Source of the DNA: Paenibacillus ihumii | GTDB taxonomy: Bacteria > Bacillota > Bacilli > Paenibacillales > Paenibacillaceae | Assembly: GCF_001403875.1 (NCBI RefSeq) | Contig: NZ_LN884299.1 | Location: forward strand, 2,666,117 to 2,730,116 | Direction of reading: 5' to 3' | Length of the DNA: 64,000 nt | Part shown: one piece after another, positions 41,861 through 50,728 of the stretch | Layout: every line of letters starts with the position of its first letter | Position numbering within the stretch: the stretch's first letter is position 1 | Made by a program: the position numbers and the translations under genes | Notes under the pieces: model-generated | Told to the model about the DNA's origin: nothing | Databases searched by the model: none | Seen by the model: the letters and a program-made list of their open reading frames with translations, nothing else

Positions 41861-43111
41861 TCAGGATTGGTGCGCGGCACGAGGGGCTTTCTTGAAGCCG
41901 CCTTTGCCCTTGCCCTTGTCCGATTCCGGCTTGACCATCGTCAGCAGTAGAATGACCGCAACTAGGGACACGCCAGCGATGACGAAAAACATCGTCATAT
42001 GACCTGCTTTCATGAGCAGCGACACGATCGGCGGCCCTAGAGAAACACCGATAAAGCGCATGCTTCCATAGATGGACGTAATCGTACCTCGCAAGGATTT
42101 ATCAATCCCTTCCGTAATCAGAGCATCAGAGCTCGGCAGAACGATGCCGATCCCCGCCCCGCACACGATCAGGCAAGCGATAACAAAGTAAATATTATTG
42201 AAAAAGCCAATTCCGAAAAGAGCCCCCGTGGAGAAGACCAGCCCAACAACCCCGGACCATTTCATCAGCGTCTTATTGTTGCCGATCTTCTTTCCCGTTA
42301 AGTAGGCTGCAAGGCACAGGGCAGCCAGCGGAATCGCCAGCACGAGCCCCTTCAGCACTCCATCCAATCCATGCTTGGTCTCCAGCTGCTCCGACAAGTA
42401 GAAGAGCACGCCGAATAATAGAAACATACAAATGCATCCGATAGCAAATATCGCGTATAGCCAGCGGCCCTTCTCCTCAAATACCTTTTTAACTGTCTTC
42501 AAAAATTCGCCTAAAGGCTTCGCTTCCTCCCTCCGCTCCGGCTCCTTCACCATGAAAATGACGAGCAGCAGCGAGGCCAGGCACAGCACGGGGATCGCCA
42601 GAAAGGGCACGTACCAAATCCAGGCGCCAAGCAAGGCCCCGAGGATCGGGCTGAGCACTTTGCCGAAGGTGTTGGACGTCTCAATGATTCCTAGACTGTG
42701 GCTGACCTCATCATCATCGTCGAACATATCGCCCACCAGAGGAAGGACGATGGGAAAGGCTCCCGCAGCACCAATTCCCTGCAGCAGGCGTCCGCCCAGA
42801 ATAATCCAGTACACGGCCGCTCCATCCGCAAACCAGCTGGCCGCCCCCGAAACTGCGCCGCCGACACCGGCAATAATGAGGCTGGGAATGATGATCATTT
42901 TCCTGCCGAATTTATCGGAAAGATAGCCTGCAATAGGTATAAGCAGAATTGCAACCACCGCATATACCGTTATGAGCATGCTGACCTGAAACGATGATAC
43001 ATGCAGCTCGCGCGAAATTTGTGGCAATATCGGAATAAGCATCGAATTCCCTAATGTCATGATTAACGGTATGGAGGCTAGTGCAAACAAATCGCCTTTT
43101 TTGTTATCCAT
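41861..43111 (-). CDS. Major facilitator superfamily transporter (DHA1-type efflux)
   Basis: A 416-residue transporter with 12 predicted transmembrane helices. The MFS loop motif reads GYLSDKFGRKMIIIPSL; GRLLQGIGAAGAFPIVLPLVGDMF is motif-C-like, typical of drug:H+ antiporters (DHA1). The C-terminus is basic (GKGKGGFKKAPRAAHQS). Substrate unknown. ATG 43111 has AGGTGG 9 nt upstream. Confidence 0.88.
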   Translation of the reverse strand: MDNKKGDLFALASIPLIMTLGNSMLIPILPQISRELHVSSFQVSMLITVYAVVAILLIPIAGYLSDKFGRKMIIIPSLIIAGVGGAVSGAASWFADGAAVYWIILGGRLLQGIGAAGAFPIVLPLVGDMFDDDDEVSHSLGIIETSNTFGKVLSPILGALLGAWIWYVPFLAIPVLCLASLLLVIFMVKEPERREEAKPLGEFLKTVKKVFEEKGRWLYAIFAIGCICMFLLFGVLFYLSEQLETKHGLDGVLKGLVLAIPLAALCLAAYLTGKKIGNNKTLMKWSGVVGLVFSTGALFGIGFFNNIYFVIACLIVCGAGIGIVLPSSDALITEGIDKSLRGTITSIYGSMRFIGVSLGPPIVSLLMKAGHMTMFFVIAGVSLVAVILLLTMVKPESDKGKGKGGFKKAPRAAHQS

Positions 43112-43189
43112 CCTCTTCTGCCACCTTTCAACACACGATATGTACAACGTTAGTGTGGTTGAAAAGCGTAAATATATTCCGAATGCCGC

Positions 43190-45532
43190 CTAGGCCTGAA
43201 TATAGGCCGATCGCTCGCTTTCCGTAACGAAACGGCTAAGTTCACCAACCGAATAAATATGCAGCAGGTGCATCGCTCTCGTGCACGCCGTGTAGAACAG
43301 CTTGCGCTCCGCTTCCCTGGTATAGCTCCGATTGGAGCCGTCATAAATAAGCACCGCGTCGAACTCCACGCCCTTCGCCAGATAAGCGGGGATAATATGA
43401 ATGCCTTTCTCGAAGGACAATGTGGTTTTCTTGATCAGCTTGACAGGCAGATCCTCTGCCAGCATTTCATGCACCTGCTCGCTTTGCTCAGCCGTCTTGC
43501 AAATGACTGCAATCGTCTCATACCCGTCCGCCTGCAGAGCGGAGAGGTCTTGGCGGATCTCCCGGTGCATGTCCTCCCGATCCTCCAGCACTCTTACGAG
43601 CGGCTTCTCGCCTTCCCGGTTAAAAGGAATGATCTCTTCACCGCCAGCAATCATCCGTTTCGTGAATTCGACGATTTCGCGGGTCGACCGGTAGCTCTGC
43701 TTCAGCACAATGAGCTCGCTCTCCTCCGTTCCGTACAAATCCGTCAGCGTGGCGGATTGCTGGAGCACGGAGGCATGGGCATAAATCGCCTGGTTCAAAT
43801 CGCCGAGCGCCGTCATCCGGGCGCGAGGGAACAGCCGTTTGAGGAAGAACAGCTGAAACGGCGAGTAGTCCTGGGCCTCGTCGATGATAACGTGACGAAT
43901 ATCCGTATTCGAGTGAAAACCCAGAACCAATTCTTTAAGGTAAAGAAATGGGGTAGCATCCTCATAGTACAATTCACCGGCCCGGATTTTGTTCACAGTC
44001 TGACGGCTGATGTCGCTCCAGTCCTCCGGCATTGCCTCAAGCCCCACCTCGGCAGCAACCTCCGGATCCTCGAACAGCTGCGTGTACAGCCTCGTGATAT
44101 CGACGAAGCGCAGCGCCTTAACCCATCGGCGCAGCGGCTTCAAACGCTCGCTGACGACCATCCGGCCGAGAATTTCCTTCTCGTCCTCGTAATCGTTGAA
44201 CGACGCGCTCGTTCCGCGCTGTTTGCGGCGCATGCGCTGGTATGCCCGCTGATAATCCTCCGCATCGAGAAGCTGAATCTGTTCCTCAACCCACGGGGTG
44301 TCGAGCTGGCTCTTTCCAAACGCGGCAATTTCCTTCAACAGCCATTCCTTCAGCAGCTCACAACGGTTAGCCAGGGTGATAGCCGGATCATATTCGTAGA
44401 ACTGCCGGGAAATCGCCTCGGCATCCACGACGGTCTGGCCTTGAAATCGGATCGGACGAAACTTCATCCCTTTTTTCTCAAGCCACTGCTTATAGCGGTT
44501 GATCGCCTCAAGGTACTTGGAGGAGGATTTATAGCGTATTCCGCTGATCCGGTGTGTATAATCCTCATCTTCAGTCCCGGTCAGCACATATTCGATTTGT
44601 ACGAACGGGTCCTCCAGCTGGAATTCCCGGCCCAAACGATGCTCCAGGTATTCCTGAAACGTGGTCTGCTGCATGTTCTCCTCGCCGAGCTCAGGGAGCA
44701 CAGTAGAGACATAGCTGTTGAACATCGGATTGGGGGAGAACAGAATCATCTGATCGGCATTTAAATGCTCGCGGTGCTTATACAGCAAATATGCAACCCG
44801 CTGCAGTGCGGCCGATGTCTTTCCGCTGCCTGCCGCGCCCTGAACGATAAGCATTCGGCTATGATCGTTGCGGATGATCCGGTTCTGCTCCTTCTGGATC
44901 GTAGCCACGATGCTCTTCATTTGCGCGTCCGAGCTTCGGCTCAGCACCTGCTGGAGCATTTCATCGCCGATCGTAACCCCTGTATCGAACATCAGCTTGA
45001 TGACCCGGCCATGAATGACGAACTGGCGCTTTAGCGACATCGTTCCCTCGATCTTCCCAGAAGGCGTCATATACGAGGCCGGACCCGGCACGCCGTCATA
45101 ATACAGGTTGGAGATTGGAGCCCGCCAATCGTACACCAGGAACTCTTCATCTCCCTCCTCCAGCAGGGAGGCAATCCCCAAATAAATCGCTTCCTCCTCC
45201 CCGCCGTCCTCGGCGAAATCGATTCGTCCGAAATACGGGGATTGCTTGAGGCGTTTCATTTTCCCCAGAGCCGCTGAAGCGTGAAGATGGCTCCTCTCCC
45301 GGTCGGATAGAACCTGCGATTGCTGACGCAAGCTCGTCGAGGTCTCCCCGACATCGTCCGCTTCACTGAAATTGACAGTGACTTCGTCCCAGAAGTCCCG
45401 GCGCATGCCGACAACGTCCTCCCGGACCACCGTAACCTCCTGTTCAAGCCTGCGAATGTGCTTATCGATCTGATCCGCAACGTATTCGACTCGCTCCTGC
45501 TCTTCCTGCCAAGCCTTATCCGTTCTGTCCAA
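43190..45532 (-). CDS. helD: HelD-type RNA polymerase-recycling helicase-like ATPase
   Basis: A 780-residue superfamily 1 (UvrD/Rep-like) protein. An N-terminal coiled coil and RRDFWDEVTVNFSEADDVGET segment precede VYDWRAPISNLYYDG, Walker A VQGAAGSGKTSAALQR (about 240), VIIDEAQDYSPFQLFFLKR and a C-terminal YTACTRAMHLLHIY motif VI. HelD of Bacillus binds RNA polymerase and releases it from stalled complexes. The start is TTG at 45532 after GAGGGG. An oppositely oriented small-RNA unit lies directly upstream. Confidence 0.93.
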   Translation of the reverse strand: MDRTDKAWQEEQERVEYVADQIDKHIRRLEQEVTVVREDVVGMRRDFWDEVTVNFSEADDVGETSTSLRQQSQVLSDRERSHLHASAALGKMKRLKQSPYFGRIDFAEDGGEEEAIYLGIASLLEEGDEEFLVYDWRAPISNLYYDGVPGPASYMTPSGKIEGTMSLKRQFVIHGRVIKLMFDTGVTIGDEMLQQVLSRSSDAQMKSIVATIQKEQNRIIRNDHSRMLIVQGAAGSGKTSAALQRVAYLLYKHREHLNADQMILFSPNPMFNSYVSTVLPELGEENMQQTTFQEYLEHRLGREFQLEDPFVQIEYVLTGTEDEDYTHRISGIRYKSSSKYLEAINRYKQWLEKKGMKFRPIRFQGQTVVDAEAISRQFYEYDPAITLANRCELLKEWLLKEIAAFGKSQLDTPWVEEQIQLLDAEDYQRAYQRMRRKQRGTSASFNDYEDEKEILGRMVVSERLKPLRRWVKALRFVDITRLYTQLFEDPEVAAEVGLEAMPEDWSDISRQTVNKIRAGELYYEDATPFLYLKELVLGFHSNTDIRHVIIDEAQDYSPFQLFFLKRLFPRARMTALGDLNQAIYAHASVLQQSATLTDLYGTEESELIVLKQSYRSTREIVEFTKRMIAGGEEIIPFNREGEKPLVRVLEDREDMHREIRQDLSALQADGYETIAVICKTAEQSEQVHEMLAEDLPVKLIKKTTLSFEKGIHIIPAYLAKGVEFDAVLIYDGSNRSYTREAERKLFYTACTRAMHLLHIYSVGELSRFVTESERSAYIQA

Positions 45533-45596
45533 TGATGATCGCCCCTCTACATTTACTTATGCGATAGCTCATCGTCTATCCTCTGTTTTTACAGTG

Positions 45597-45625
45597 TTGA
45601 CAATCGAGTTATTCTGTGATATAAT
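45597..45625 (+). promoter_or_regulatory. Perfect consensus sigma-A promoter
   Basis: Plus strand: TTGACA (45597-45602), 17-nt spacer, TATAAT (45620-45625). No protein gene with a ribosome binding site follows; a terminator comes about 80 nt after the expected start. Confidence 0.85.
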
Positions 45626-45631
45626 TTATTC

Positions 45632-45743
45632 AGAATTACTATGCCTTGACCTATGAATTTTCAGTCCATTTTTTATTTTAACCATTTATTGTGCCGATTT
45701 CAACAGTCCCTCTGTTTTAAGAACAGAGGGACTGTTTTTATTT
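45632..45743 (+). ncRNA. Candidate small RNA, about 110 nt
   Basis: The unit runs from the consensus promoter to a 14-bp perfect terminator stem (ACAGTCCCTCTGTT at 45703-45716 with its complement at 45722-45735) and TTTTTATTT. The roughly 70 nt before the terminator are AU-rich and unstructured by eye. The only frame (ATG 45652) has no ribosome binding site and runs through the terminator. It is divergent from helD, filling most of 45533-45863. No known RNA family is recognised; a 5' leader of a lost gene is the alternative. Confidence 0.6.
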
Positions 45744-45863
45744 CATGTAGCCAACGGCTGCCTTGATCCGGCAGACAACGCATGCCAGGAGCTGTTTGTT
45801 CAGAGCTGCCTGCTAGGGAGCCATGCGGCGCAGCCGCAGCAATTGCTCTGCTCTCTATACTAC

Positions 45864-46889
45864 CTATGCTCCCGATGCAGGCATGTCAGAGTGATCCGCC
45901 AGCCGGTTCAGGCGCTGCAGTTGATGGCCGTATTCGTATATTGCCGCGGAGACGATGGACAAGCGAAGAATTCCTTCCCGCTGCCCGGTATAGCGATCCA
46001 GCATGCTTCGCTGAAATTCGTCGTTTTCCTGCCCGAACAACTCCGCCTCCCTGGTGTTCGGCTTCAGTTTCCCCTCAAACTTCAACATAATATGCTCATG
46101 GAACTTGATCAGCTTCTCCAGATGCATATCGAATTCCTCGTTAACCTCCGGCGGGCGAGGCGCCTGGAAATAATGCTGCTCAATGGCGTCCAGCACCTCA
46201 TATCCCTTGCGAAGCGTCCGCAATATTTGCTTGTATACCACCAGCTGCCGGCTGTTGCTAAGCTTGGGCGCCTTTAGTTTTTTCTGATCTTCCTCCAGCA
46301 TTTTGTACGTATCGCTTATAGAATTGATCGTATCTTCAAGCTCGCGCTTCTGGCTGCGGAACACGTTCTCCTTCATTTCGCCGGAAATCGCCGTACGGAG
46401 GAGAAGCGAGAGCTGGTCGAACGTTTTCTTAGTCTGATGCCCGTACTGTACCCTTGGTTTAGGAGGATATACGAGAATATTAATGACGAAAGCCGAGACG
46501 ATGCCGATCAGGATGAGCGTAAACCGGGTAAGCGCGAATTGCCATTGCCCCGATGCCTCCATGACGGCTACGACCGTGACGAGCGTCACGCCGATCGTCT
46601 CGTTCATTTTCAGGCGAATGCAGATCATAATTACGAGGATGCACACAAGCCCGACTGCAATCGGCTCGCTAGAGAATATCGCGCCTCCCGCCATAGCGAG
46701 CACGGCGCCCAGCGTATTCGTCTGCAGTTGATCGAGCAAATACCGCCACGAACGGTAAATGGACGGCTGCATCGCAAAGATGGCAGCCACCGCAGCGATG
46801 ACGGGCGACGACAGACCAAACCAGAAGACTACATAAAGCGCTAATGTTACTGCAAGTCCAGTTTTGAGCATTCTGGCTCCAAACGTCAC
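45864..46889 (-). CDS. FUSC/aromatic acid exporter family membrane protein
   Basis: A 341-residue protein of the DUF939-like aromatic-acid-exporter family. Four or five transmembrane helices fill residues 8-150 (MLKTGLAVTLALYVVFWFG ... AFVINILVYPPKPR), followed by a long helical cytoplasmic C-terminal half (KRELEDTINSISDTYKMLEEDQKK). Substrate not known. The start is GTG 46889 after AGGGGGAATC, giving the family N-terminus TFGARMLKTGLAV. Confidence 0.85.
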   Translation of the reverse strand: MTFGARMLKTGLAVTLALYVVFWFGLSSPVIAAVAAIFAMQPSIYRSWRYLLDQLQTNTLGAVLAMAGGAIFSSEPIAVGLVCILVIMICIRLKMNETIGVTLVTVVAVMEASGQWQFALTRFTLILIGIVSAFVINILVYPPKPRVQYGHQTKKTFDQLSLLLRTAISGEMKENVFRSQKRELEDTINSISDTYKMLEEDQKKLKAPKLSNSRQLVVYKQILRTLRKGYEVLDAIEQHYFQAPRPPEVNEEFDMHLEKLIKFHEHIMLKFEGKLKPNTREAELFGQENDEFQRSMLDRYTGQREGILRLSIVSAAIYEYGHQLQRLNRLADHSDMPASGA

Positions 46890-47041
46890 AATGATTCCCC
46901 CTGTTCCCTAGCCTTCATTACTACATTTTTACCCATTTCACTGCTTCTTTCAATTTTCAGATGATTTTAAGATAACCTTTTGCTTTTTGGTTAAAACTAC
47001 ATGAGAGAAAGACCCAATTATTCTATACGATGAGGTGAAAA

Positions 47042-47566
47042 ATGTCTATGAACCACCTAAGCAAACTACTGGGGAAAAGCCTCCTGGTTGCCGTGACAGC
47101 AGCTGGCTGCTTGGCGGCCGGGGATGCCGTGCTGGCCTATAACGAACCATCGGCAATTCCCGAAGCTTCGCCAGAGGGCGGAAAGCAGCAGCAGATGCCT
47201 CGGCACCACCACAAAAAACATTTTCGCGGCGGACATATCGTCAAGGATACCGCTGAACTCTTGGACGTCGAACCGAAGATCCTTATCGAGGAGTTGAAGG
47301 AAGGCAAGTCTTTGCTGCAGATCGTACAGGCCCGCAAGGGCTGGAGCGAAGCGGAATACGTGAAGAAGCTGACGGCAGTGGTCACCGGCCATATCGATAA
47401 AGCCGCCGCTGAAGGAAGAATGACCCCGGAGAAGGCGGCTGCGCTAAAAACGGAGCTGCCAGCCAAGCTCAAAAGAATCGTTAACCGTACCTGGAAAATG
47501 CCCGCTAAAGGTCATCCCGTAACCGACTACCGCAACAACACGATCCTATGGCATATGGCGGAATAA
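47042..47566 (+). CDS. Secreted helical protein of unknown function
   Basis: A 174-residue secreted protein. Signal peptide (about 1-32: KLLGKSLLVAVTAAGCLAAG ... VLAYN), then a His/Lys/Arg-rich stretch (MPRHHHKKHFRGGH) that could bind metal, then two helical modules, one like TAELLDVEPKILIEELKEGKSLLQIV and another ending KAAAEGRMTPEKAAALKTELPAKL. Related helical repeats occur in small exported proteins of Bacilli, but I cannot name a function. ATG 47042 follows GAGGTGA. It is not part of an operon. Confidence 0.75.
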   Translation: MSMNHLSKLLGKSLLVAVTAAGCLAAGDAVLAYNEPSAIPEASPEGGKQQQMPRHHHKKHFRGGHIVKDTAELLDVEPKILIEELKEGKSLLQIVQARKGWSEAEYVKKLTAVVTGHIDKAAAEGRMTPEKAAALKTELPAKLKRIVNRTWKMPAKGHPVTDYRNNTILWHMAE

Positions 47567-47616
47567 GACGGCTTCAACAGAACTTTCCGGCATGAAATGC
47601 TTTGCCCGAAAAAACA

Positions 47617-47641
47617 GAACCTCGCTGCATCAGCGAGGTTC
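47617..47641. terminator. Bidirectional terminator between convergent genes
   Basis: GAACCTCGCTG pairs with CAGCGAGGTTC around CAT. The better T-run (TGTTTTTT) is on the minus strand, serving the AI-2E-type transporter gene. Confidence 0.65.
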
Positions 47642-47715
47642 CTTCACGTTCGTCTTTACTTTTATATATAACAAAGTATGAATCCTAAACTCCCGTAGTC
47701 TTAACAATCTTTCCG

Positions 47716-48780
47716 TCAAACTTCCTTCTTCTTGAGCTTCTTCGCTTTCGAGGGTATGACTCCTACCGGAACCTCCAATATATCGAGCAGGAAGATGAAG
47801 ACAGGAACCCCGACGATCAGCCCCCAAACGCCGAAGAAATGCTCCGATACAAGCAAAATCATAAACGTATAGAAAATAGGCAAGTGCGTCTTGTTTGACA
47901 TGAATTTCGGGTTGAGGAAATAGGCCTCAAACGCATGGACAACCGCAATCATGACTAGAACGTAGACGACTTTGATCAATCCGCCGATCTTGAAGGCGAT
48001 GGCGCAAAGCGGAATCAGGGAAATAATAACGCCCATCACCGGTACCAAGCCGAGAATAAAAATCATGATGCCGATCGCAACCAGATTCGGAAATCCAAAA
48101 ATCCAGAGAAAAATCGTGGACAAGATGGCATTGACGGTGGCAATCAGGAACTGAACCTCGATCACTTTACCGAAGGATGCGACGAACTTCTTGCCGAAAT
48201 ACTCCAGCTCATTGAACAGAAATCCGGCGCGGCTCTCTTTAAATCTGGCTGTAAAATTCGTAACCTTCTCCTTCTCAAGCAGGAAGAACAAGCTCAGGAT
48301 GATCGCGATGAACAGGTTCAGGCTCCACTTCCCGATATCCGAAACGGTTTTTAGCAGGAAGTTTAAGCCATTGCCGACGTATTTGGACAAATCGATTTCC
48401 TTCAGGGAATCCACCAGAAAATTCAACAGGACGTTGTCCGGCAAATTCGTCGGGGGATTATCATAGAACGAAATGACCTGATTGACCAGATCGTTGAACT
48501 CCTCCAGAAATACGGGCAAATAGTGGTATACCGTCGTAACGAGCAAGGTTAGTATTACGGCATATATGAATAGGATAGAAATACTTCGATTGATCTTGAC
48601 GACCTTATCGACGTTTCGGGCAATGAAATTATGCAGGCGGTTGATCAGATAAGTCAAGATGAAGGTGATGAGCAGCATGTTCAGCATGCTTCGCGAAAAA
48701 TAGAGGATTAAGATGACGAATAACAAGGCAAGAAACCTGCGGAAGCCCGCAATTTGAAATAGCTCTTTGAAAAAAGTCAT
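47716..48780 (-). CDS. AI-2E transporter family (UPF0118) membrane protein
   Basis: A 354-residue polytopic protein of the PerM/YhhT/YdbI family, some members of which are exporters or Na+/H+ antiporters. About eight transmembrane segments; the long loop after helix 3 (about 95-150) and the C-terminal motif PKFMSNKTHLPIFYTFMILLVSEHFFGVWGLIVGVPVFIFLLDIL are characteristic. ATG 48780 has AAGGAG about 13 nt upstream. Substrate not predictable. Confidence 0.88.
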   Translation of the reverse strand: MTFFKELFQIAGFRRFLALLFVILILYFSRSMLNMLLITFILTYLINRLHNFIARNVDKVVKINRSISILFIYAVILTLLVTTVYHYLPVFLEEFNDLVNQVISFYDNPPTNLPDNVLLNFLVDSLKEIDLSKYVGNGLNFLLKTVSDIGKWSLNLFIAIILSLFFLLEKEKVTNFTARFKESRAGFLFNELEYFGKKFVASFGKVIEVQFLIATVNAILSTIFLWIFGFPNLVAIGIMIFILGLVPVMGVIISLIPLCAIAFKIGGLIKVVYVLVMIAVVHAFEAYFLNPKFMSNKTHLPIFYTFMILLVSEHFFGVWGLIVGVPVFIFLLDILEVPVGVIPSKAKKLKKKEV

Positions 48781-48939
48781 TATAAGCGACCTGCTCCTTT
48801 AATATTAAACTATCTATCGATACATCAGGACTTCCGGTTAACATCCGTTTTTCCTTGAATTAATCTTAAGGCAGTATACAAGTGAAAAGCAAGTCAGCGA
48901 GAACTCTTTTTTCGTAAAATTACTGTTAATCATGCAAAC

Positions 48940-48969
48940 AGTCCCGCCCAAGCAAGCCTGGGCGGGACT
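48940..48969 (-). terminator. Terminator after the lactonase gene
   Basis: An 11-bp GC-rich stem (AGTCCCGCCCA with its complement) followed on the minus strand by GTTTGCATG. The rest of 48781-48980 holds nothing named. Confidence 0.65.
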
Positions 48970-48980
48970 GAAAATCCTTA

Positions 48981-50066
48981 TTATAGACGGAACAATACGG
49001 GCTGCACACATACCGGCTTCGAAATTTCCACGGTCTGTCCCGTGAAGGCCAGCTTGCCGTCAGCCTGGTTCACACGGAATACCGCCAGGTTATTCGAATC
49101 ACGGTTAGCCGCAACGAGATAGTCCCCGGCAGGCGTTAATGCGAAATGGCGCGGATGTCCGCCTTCGCTGGATATATGCTGCACGAGGCTCAGCTTGCCG
49201 CTGCCTTGGTCGATAGCAAAGACGACGATGCTGTCATGACCGCGGTTGGAGCCGTACAAATACTTGCCGTCGCGGGAAATCGCCACCTCGGCCGTTGTGT
49301 TCTCCCCGTCGAAGCCTTCCGGCAAAGTCGGCACCGTGTCCACTGCCGCAAGCGTTCCGGCTTCCGCATCGAAGCTGAACAGCGTCAGCGAGGAATTCAC
49401 CTCATTGATGGAGTACAGCCATTTGCCGTTCGGGTGGAAGGCAAGGTGCCGCGGCCCCGAGCCCGGCGCAGTTCTGGCCTCGCTGTGGTATACGAGCCTG
49501 CTGCCTCCCTCGTCCAGCCGATAAACGAACACTTTATCAAGCCCCAGGTCGGCAATGAGAACGAAGCGGCTGTCCGCAGTAAACAGCGCGGAATGCGGGT
49601 GCGGCCGATCCTGCCGGACCGGGTCCGCCCCCTGGCCTTCATGCTGCCGTTCATCGACCTGCTCGCCGGCCAGCCCGTCCTCCTGCAGCCGTACGAGGCC
49701 GACATTGCCGCCATGATAGCCGGATACTACAACATACCGGCTGCTCGGCTCAAGCTCGATATGGGAAGTTGACGGCTGCAGCGTCAGCGTCCGGTTCAAT
49801 TCCGTCAGGCTGCCCGCTGCCGGATCGATCGCAAAGCTGACTACCTCGCCGGTCCGCTCCACCGCAGCGGTCTTCGTCTCAGAAATAGCGTACAGCTTCC
49901 TTCTATCCGCGTCGACCTTGAGAAAGGTCGGATTCTTGAGTCCAGCGGCTTCGCCGAGGCGCGTCAGCTCACCCGTAGCCGGATTCAGCTCCACGACATA
50001 AAGTCCCGGATCTGCGGCTGCAGCGTAAGAGCCTATGTATAGCAATAGTCGTTGTTGTTCTGACAC
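48981..50066 (-). CDS. pgl: 6-phosphogluconolactonase-type beta-propeller lactonase (YkgB/Pgl)
   Basis: A 361-residue seven-bladed propeller of the lactonase family; several members hydrolyse 6-phosphogluconolactone in the oxidative pentose phosphate pathway. Recurrent blade motifs are visible: LYIGSYAAAADPGLYVVELNPATGELT, GPRHLAFHPNGKWLYSINEVNSSLTLFSFD, EVAISRDGKYLYGSNRGHDSIVVFAID, GGHPRHFALTPAGDYLVAANRDSNNLAVFRV. The start is GTG 50066, 8 nt after GAAGGAG; GTG 50075 is too close to that site. Confidence 0.87.
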   Translation of the reverse strand: MSEQQRLLLYIGSYAAAADPGLYVVELNPATGELTRLGEAAGLKNPTFLKVDADRRKLYAISETKTAAVERTGEVVSFAIDPAAGSLTELNRTLTLQPSTSHIELEPSSRYVVVSGYHGGNVGLVRLQEDGLAGEQVDERQHEGQGADPVRQDRPHPHSALFTADSRFVLIADLGLDKVFVYRLDEGGSRLVYHSEARTAPGSGPRHLAFHPNGKWLYSINEVNSSLTLFSFDAEAGTLAAVDTVPTLPEGFDGENTTAEVAISRDGKYLYGSNRGHDSIVVFAIDQGSGKLSLVQHISSEGGHPRHFALTPAGDYLVAANRDSNNLAVFRVNQADGKLAFTGQTVEISKPVCVQPVLFRL

Positions 50067-50174
50067 GATGGTCACTCCTTCTCTATATTATCCTGTCCTC
50101 CTATTCTTCCGTACTTTCAGGCAAATGTCCAGCCCGACAAAGGATGGAAATCTTTAAAATTTTAGCCTGAGCTC

Positions 50175-50216
50175 TACACAAACCCAAAAAAATATGTTAT
50201 ACTGCAAGCGCTTCCA
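50175..50216 (+). promoter_or_regulatory. Promoter with overlapping cre site upstream of the LytTR gene
   Basis: -35 TACACA (50175-50180), 17-nt spacer, -10 TATACT (50198-50203), then TGCAAGCGCTTCCA (50203-50216), which matches the CcpA cre consensus TGNAARCGNWWNCA. A CcpA complex here would cover the start of transcription and repress the gene when glucose is present. Confidence 0.65.
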
Positions 50217-50243
50217 CAACATCATCTAAAGGGGGATTTTGGA

Positions 50244-50597
50244 ATGATGAATGTCGGACTAGAGGAGAAGAACGTTTATGAGGCCCTTGACCCGCATGAC
50301 GCTTATTTCTTCAAGGTAGGAGGTCACGGATTAGTTTGCTTTCACGGCAGAAACTACAGTATAAAAAAGAGACTCTCTGCTGAACAAACCTCAAAACTAA
50401 TCTCGGACCCCTCATTCTACCGTGTCAGCACCAATTGTTATGTCAATCTGCACAAAGTGACGGAAATCCAAGACAACGTACTGCTGTTCAGGGATCAAAT
50501 TCATGGCATCAAGACAATCAACGTGCCAAGAAGAAATTTGGAGCAGATCAAGCGCCTCCTTCCCGAGCGGAACGATAGTGTAGCTGAAGTCGGTTAA
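50244..50597 (+). CDS. Stand-alone LytTR-type DNA-binding protein
   Basis: A 117-residue protein made almost only of a LytTR DNA-binding domain (about 10-110): ECH-type beta strands, YSIKKRLSAEQTSKLISDPSFYRVSTNCYVNLHKVTEIQDN and the closing RRNLEQIKRLLPER. It has no receiver domain, so it is not a classical response regulator; stand-alone LytTR proteins often act with membrane partners or sense a ligand, but no partner is adjacent. ATG 50244 follows GGGGGATTTT. A cre site in the promoter links it to carbon status. Confidence 0.85.
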   Translation: MMNVGLEEKNVYEALDPHDAYFFKVGGHGLVCFHGRNYSIKKRLSAEQTSKLISDPSFYRVSTNCYVNLHKVTEIQDNVLLFRDQIHGIKTINVPRRNLEQIKRLLPERNDSVAEVG

Positions 50598-50622
50598 TCT
50601 CCGCCGTTCCATCAGACCAAGC

Positions 50623-50670
50623 AAAAAGCAGCCTGAGTGCCCGCTCAAAGCGGAATCAGCGCTGCTTTTT
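50623..50670 (+). terminator. Terminator after the LytTR gene
   Basis: AAAAAGCAGC pairs with GCTGCTTTTT with a small internal hairpin (CCGCT/AGCGG), ending in T residues. Confidence 0.8.
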
Positions 50671-50700
50671 GTCTATTTGTAAGTGTGTCCGTTAAAATAC

Positions 50701-50719
50701 CCCCGACGGATTGCCGGGG
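50701..50719 (-). terminator. Terminator after the aldose epimerase gene
   Basis: Minus strand: CCCCG pairs with CGGGG around a 9-nt loop, followed by GTATTTTAAC, just after the stop codon. Confidence 0.6.
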
Positions 50720-50728
50720 TTCAAGAGC

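Noticed and set aside
43259..44764. 501-codon plus-strand frame
   Set aside because: Antisense to helD, which shows all helicase motifs; no independent evidence.
45652..45743. Frame starting MNFQSIF inside the candidate small RNA
   Set aside because: No ribosome binding site, and it reads through the terminator hairpin.
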